Part shown: positions 60,560 to 64,000 of the stretch, piece by piece
Numbering within the stretch: position 1 is the first letter of the stretch
Layout of the letters: each line of letters opens with the position of its first letter
Assembly (NCBI GenBank): GCA_017651645.1
Contig: JAGCCO010000012.1
Location: 1 to 64,000, forward strand
Reading direction: 5' to 3'
Length of the DNA stretch: 64,000 nt
From: Bacteroidales bacterium
GTDB lineage: Bacteria > Bacteroidota > Bacteroidia > Bacteroidales > F082
Notes under the pieces: model-generated
Databases searched by the model: none
What the model saw: only the letters and a program-made list of their open reading frames with translations
Told to the model about the DNA's origin: nothing
Translations under genes and position numbers: made by a program

Positions 60560-63500
60560 TTCAGAAACGCTTGACAATCCATACTATTTTCACATTGCGG
60601 TACCGCTTCCCCATCACGCAGGAAATGCAAGTTCTCTGGGATGTAACTCGTGTGTGCAGCGACCAGATATTTGTCCTCATCGGGTTCCATGGCATACACC
60701 TGCATCGTCCGGTGCACCAAGGCCAATGTCCAAGCCAGCTCGCCGTAACCACTATTGTTCAGCAAGATACTTTCGTGTTGCAAGGCATCGATTTCAGTGG
60801 CATGGGCACGTATCTTCTTCACATTTTTACGGCAAGTGCGCTCCACCTCGTTGCCTTTGTAGATGTACTTGTAACGTACAAAGGGCAGGACATATTCGGT
60901 GTTTTCCAGCCGATTCCTAAGTTCTGCATAATGCTCGACATAATGCTTGTGGAACTGCGAAGTCAAGGCGCGGGCATCGACAGCAGCTACTTCGTTGGCG
61001 GGCATCCGCTCCCCGATTTCGACATGCAGCCTGCCTTCACGCAGCACGAAGTCCTTCTTGGGCATCACATGATGAGCGCCATGGATGAAGACGGGCAAAA
61101 TATCAACATTCAAGGCCTGTGCCAACTGGAATGCGCCTTTATGGAAACGGATAATCTCACCCGTCTCAGAGCGCGTGCCTTCGGGGAAGACCACCACGGA
61201 ATAACCGCGTTCAACAAGTTTCTTCAGACGTTCCACATTCTTGTCGTAGCCGTCGGATACAGGATAAAACTCAGCGAAACGGATGATAATACCATAAATC
61301 GGGTTTTTCCAGACCCAGTCCGTGGTGAGTAGCACTACCTTGGGATGAAGCATCATTGTGCAAAGCAAGTCCAGATGCGACTGGTGGTTGGCGATGATGA
61401 CAGCTGGTTTCTCAAAGGTTTCACCCACCTTGTTGTCGAGGCTAAACTTCACCCCAGGCAAAGCCTTCAAGGCCAAGCGCATGAAGCCAGCAATCATCTG
61501 GTGGTAACGGTAACGCTTTTTCTCCGAAGGGGGTACCAACAGGATATAGAGCAGCGTCAGCGGCGTGACGATGACAAAGGCAAAGATAAAGAACACCAAC
61601 AAGGTTAAAGCGGTGTAAATGATACGTTTGAGCGTCAACGGCACTTGGCGTAACTGTCCTTTTTTCTTGGTCAGCCAGCCAAAGATAAGCGGCGGTAGGT
61701 AACAGGCCATAAGCACCACCGTGGCCATACCGATGACAGCCACCTCGGCCAAGGAACGCATGGCAGGATGTTTGGCAAAAATCAGTGCACCGATGCCGAT
61801 GAACATCAGTATGCCACTGAGGATGACACTGTTGCGGTAATTTTTCAGCATCCGCTTGCCATAGGCATATTCATAAAGTAACCCCTCTGTAATATAGATG
61901 GTGTAGTCATCGCCCTGACCGAAGATAAAGGTAGCCAAGATGATGTTGACGATGTTGAATTTGATATCGCCCAAATGCATGATGCCCAAGATCCATAGCC
62001 AGCCCACCGTCAGCGGCAGAAAGGCCATGATGGATAACTCCAGCCTACCAAACGAGAGACAGAGGAAGAAAAACACGACGATGCTGCACACATAGAGGAT
62101 GTAGTCGAAGTCGTCGGACAAGGCTGTGACCAGATTATTGCCCACATCGCTGATGCTGAAAGCAAAATCCGAGCTGGGCAAGGCTTGGCGCAACTGCTGT
62201 TTCAATGGTTCGGAAGCCGCTACTGGCACCCGCACGATGTTGACCACCCGCGACAAGGTATCATGCTGCAAAGCATAGGTACCGCACAAGGCCATCAAAG
62301 GTTCCATCTCGCTTTCGCTCAACGGATGGTAAGCTTTCGTGATGCCGTCGATGAAAGGCGCAAAGGCGTCTTCTGTGAAACCAGCCTTAGCTGCCTCGAT
62401 CTTCACTTGTCCGACCACATCGGGGTGGCGTTGCCAGAAATCGTTCCATATCTCAAGCGACTGCTCTTGCCGCTGCAGCGAGGGCAACAACCCGTCCAAA
62501 CCCGAGACACTATATTCGGTGCTGTCGGGCATCATTGTTTTCAACGCCGCCATTAAAGTCTCGTTCTGTTGGATAGCCTTTTGTAAATCGACGGCTTCCG
62601 AGACCAAATAAATCAAATCCGTCTCTCCTTCTTTTTGCAGCGACTCGCTCAATACCGCCAAGTCTTCCTGTTGCTGGCGGGTCATGTAGTTGATGTTGTG
62701 CAGGTCGGCGTCGAAAGCGGTCTCACGGCTGTAATAACCGAGTATCAAGGTAATGATTACTAATGGCCAGAAGGCGTATAATTTGACTTTGCGCCAAGTT
62801 TCAGAAGGGGCTTTGCCGTCGTCGACAAAGAGTTTCTTGGTCTTTTTCGGCACCACGGCAAACAAAGGCAAAAAGACCATCACGAAGAGGATGGTGCCCA
62901 CAAGGGTCAAGGCACCAAAGAGTCCCAAATCGCGCATGGCTTCAGCCTTCACAAAGACGAGGCAGGCAAAGGCCGCCACGGTGGTGATATTGCCGATGAC
63001 CAAAGGCTGGATGACATCTTTCAACGCCTCGCGTTTGTTGGGTTCCTGCTTGATATGGTCGAGGTAATGCAACGGATAGTTGACCGCGATGCCTACGATG
63101 ACCGAGCCGATGCCCACCACGATGATAGAAATGCTCGTTTTAAACAATGCGATGACCGCCAAGGCGAAAATCCATCCGAAGAGCACGGAATTGCCTAACC
63201 AAATCAGGTTGCGCTTACGGGCCATGGTGAACATCAATATGCCGAAAATCAGCACAAGTGCCAAGGCGATGGAAAGATAACTGTCTTTCTTGGTCTGCTG
63301 TGCATTGGTGACGGCAATAGTGGGTGCGCCTACGGCCGAAATCCGCACTTCAGGATGTTCCGCTTCGGTCTGTGCTATGACTTGATCCAACAACCCGACA
63401 ATCTGTGCATTGCTTTTGGTGTCGCTACCCGAAAACGGAGAAGAGAAGAAGGCAAAGCCCTTGTTACCATGCTCGTTGAAGAGGTATTCATCCTCCACGC

Positions 63501-64000
63501 GGTAGTTTTGTGTGGGGTTGAGGGCATTCAGCCGCTGCAAGGCAGGCGAATACAAGTTGAGCGGATCGGCTTTCACGCCATCCACCAAAAAACTCACCGT
63601 AGGCATCGACAGCATCCGCTTGATATTGCCCATGCATGTGGCCACATAGTCGGGATCGGCCAACAGCGAGTCCATGCGGCGATAGTCCTCTTGGGTAAGA
63701 AATAGCGGTGGATTCTCGCGAATGAAATCGATGGCATCAAACACCTGGTTGTCATCGACTTTGCACTGCATGTTGCTGACTAACAAGGCGGTATCCGTAG
63801 TCTTCCAATTCGCTTCAAAGGCATCCATGGCATCCATCATAGCATCCATGGTTTCATCGCTTGTGACCTTGGTGGTGTCGGCAGCGAAGATGACCGTGAT
63901 TTGACCTTGGTCGCTGAGATCGTTATAGACCGAGGTGTAGCGTTCCTTCTCGGGGTCGGTTGGCAAAAAATCGGCGATGTTCTCCTTATAGTCCAGACGC
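60556..64000 (-). CDS. MMPL/RND-superfamily exporter fused to acyltransferase, 5' end cut by the window
   Basis: The frame is open to the window edge, so the N-terminus is missing; 1147 codons are visible. The first two thirds form two RND/MMPL halves with membrane bundles (about residues 235-390 and 620-800 of the visible part) and periplasmic loops. The next segment is a PlsC-type acyltransferase with NHQSHLD (about 875-881) and FPEGTRS (about 940-946). The final 110 residues include NNSGYGELAW and YAMEPDEDKYLVA, resembling a degenerate class I methyltransferase fold. The protein probably moves an acylated product across the inner membrane. Fused MMPL-acyltransferases occur in aryl polyene and resorcinol clusters. 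Confidence 0.85.
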   Translation of the reverse strand, partial: RLDYKENIADFLPTDPEKERYTSVYNDLSDQGQITVIFAADTTKVTSDETMDAMMDAMDAFEANWKTTDTALLVSNMQCKVDDNQVFDAIDFIRENPPLFLTQEDYRRMDSLLADPDYVATCMGNIKRMLSMPTVSFLVDGVKADPLNLYSPALQRLNALNPTQNYRVEDEYLFNEHGNKGFAFFSSPFSGSDTKSNAQIVGLLDQVIAQTEAEHPEVRISAVGAPTIAVTNAQQTKKDSYLSIALALVLIFGILMFTMARKRNLIWLGNSVLFGWIFALAVIALFKTSISIIVVGIGSVIVGIAVNYPLHYLDHIKQEPNKREALKDVIQPLVIGNITTVAAFACLVFVKAEAMRDLGLFGALTLVGTILFVMVFLPLFAVVPKKTKKLFVDDGKAPSETWRKVKLYAFWPLVIITLILGYYSRETAFDADLHNINYMTRQQQEDLAVLSESLQKEGETDLIYLVSEAVDLQKAIQQNETLMAALKTMMPDSTEYSVSGLDGLLPSLQRQEQSLEIWNDFWQRHPDVVGQVKIEAAKAGFTEDAFAPFIDGITKAYHPLSESEMEPLMALCGTYALQHDTLSRVVNIVRVPVAASEPLKQQLRQALPSSDFAFSISDVGNNLVTALSDDFDYILYVCSIVVFFFLCLSFGRLELSIMAFLPLTVGWLWILGIMHLGDIKFNIVNIILATFIFGQGDDYTIYITEGLLYEYAYGKRMLKNYRNSVILSGILMFIGIGALIFAKHPAMRSLAEVAVIGMATVVLMACYLPPLIFGWLTKKKGQLRQVPLTLKRIIYTALTLLVFFIFAFVIVTPLTLLYILLVPPSEKKRYRYHQMIAGFMRLALKALPGVKFSLDNKVGETFEKPAVIIANHQSHLDLLCTMMLHPKVVLLTTDWVWKNPIYGIIIRFAEFYPVSDGYDKNVERLKKLVERGYSVVVFPEGTRSETGEIIRFHKGAFQLAQALNVDILPVFIHGAHHVMPKKDFVLREGRLHVEIGERMPANEVAAVDARALTSQFHKHYVEHYAELRNRLENTEYVLPFVRYKYIYKGNEVERTCRKNVKKIRAHATEIDALQHESILLNNSGYGELAWTLALVHRTMQVYAMEPDEDKYLVAAHTSYIPENLHFLRDGEAVPQCENSMDCQAFLK

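Overview
The window is chromosomal DNA from a member of the Bacteroidota, most likely an uncultured Bacteroidales species from a gut or other anaerobic, protein-rich habitat. The evidence is the TAnnTTTG -7 promoter box in front of most genes, a SusC/SusD pair, seven proteins with the C-terminal sorting domain of the type IX secretion system (T9SS), menaquinone synthesis (menA), an oxygen-sensitive ribonucleotide reductase, and typical Bacteroidota families (DUF3109, DUF2147, GxxExxY, four-helix-bundle protein). I see no rRNA, tRNA, CRISPR array, insertion sequence or phage genes. The species cannot be named from this sequence.

Layout. 1-5205: rnr (cut by the left edge), then a cobalamin riboswitch in front of nrdD-nrdG. 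5254-9359: proS and topA. 9498-14564: cysQ, a DUF3109 gene, a small envelope operon (membrane protein, winged-helix regulator, creD) with two matching operator-like sites, and an ornithine carbamoyltransferase behind a structured leader. 14648-26457: four T9SS-type genes (one decayed) interspersed with menA, a GxxExxY cassette, a DEAD-box helicase and a serine hydrolase. 26710-31268: response regulator, pgi, a four-helix-bundle gene between inverted repeat arms, DUF2147 and a C10 cysteine peptidase. 31333-37464: a complete RND efflux operon with a leading lipoprotein. 37573-42245: a Porphyromonas-type peptidylarginine deiminase with a T9SS tail, a ureohydrolase-fold protein lacking metal ligands, and a deoxyhypusine-synthase-like protein. 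42285-50033: susC-susD followed by a secreted PNGase F-like glycoamidase. 50147-52255: a zinc-ribbon membrane protein and gpsA. 52359-64000: acyl-activating ligases, acyltransferases, a B12-binding radical SAM enzyme, a phytoene-desaturase-like flavoprotein and an MMPL exporter fused to an acyltransferase. This looks like part of a polyene/resorcinol or unusual-lipid gene cluster that continues off the right edge.

How the genes fit together. Several exported enzymes (deiminase, cysteine peptidase, PNGase F-like amidase) plus SusCD and an RND pump suggest a lifestyle built on host or dietary glycoproteins and peptides, comparable to Porphyromonas. This is inference from gene content.

The least explained signal is non-coding. 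At least eleven short tracts built from degenerate 7-nt units lie between genes, often starting at a stop codon. Some form long hairpins, two share a conserved 40-nt core, one pair flanks the four-helix-bundle gene as inverted arms, and two run into coding sequence (inside cysQ and at the end of the RND adaptor gene). A 9-nt-period pair similarly flanks the GxxExxY gene. I regard these as candidates for an undescribed family of miniature mobile or structural elements.
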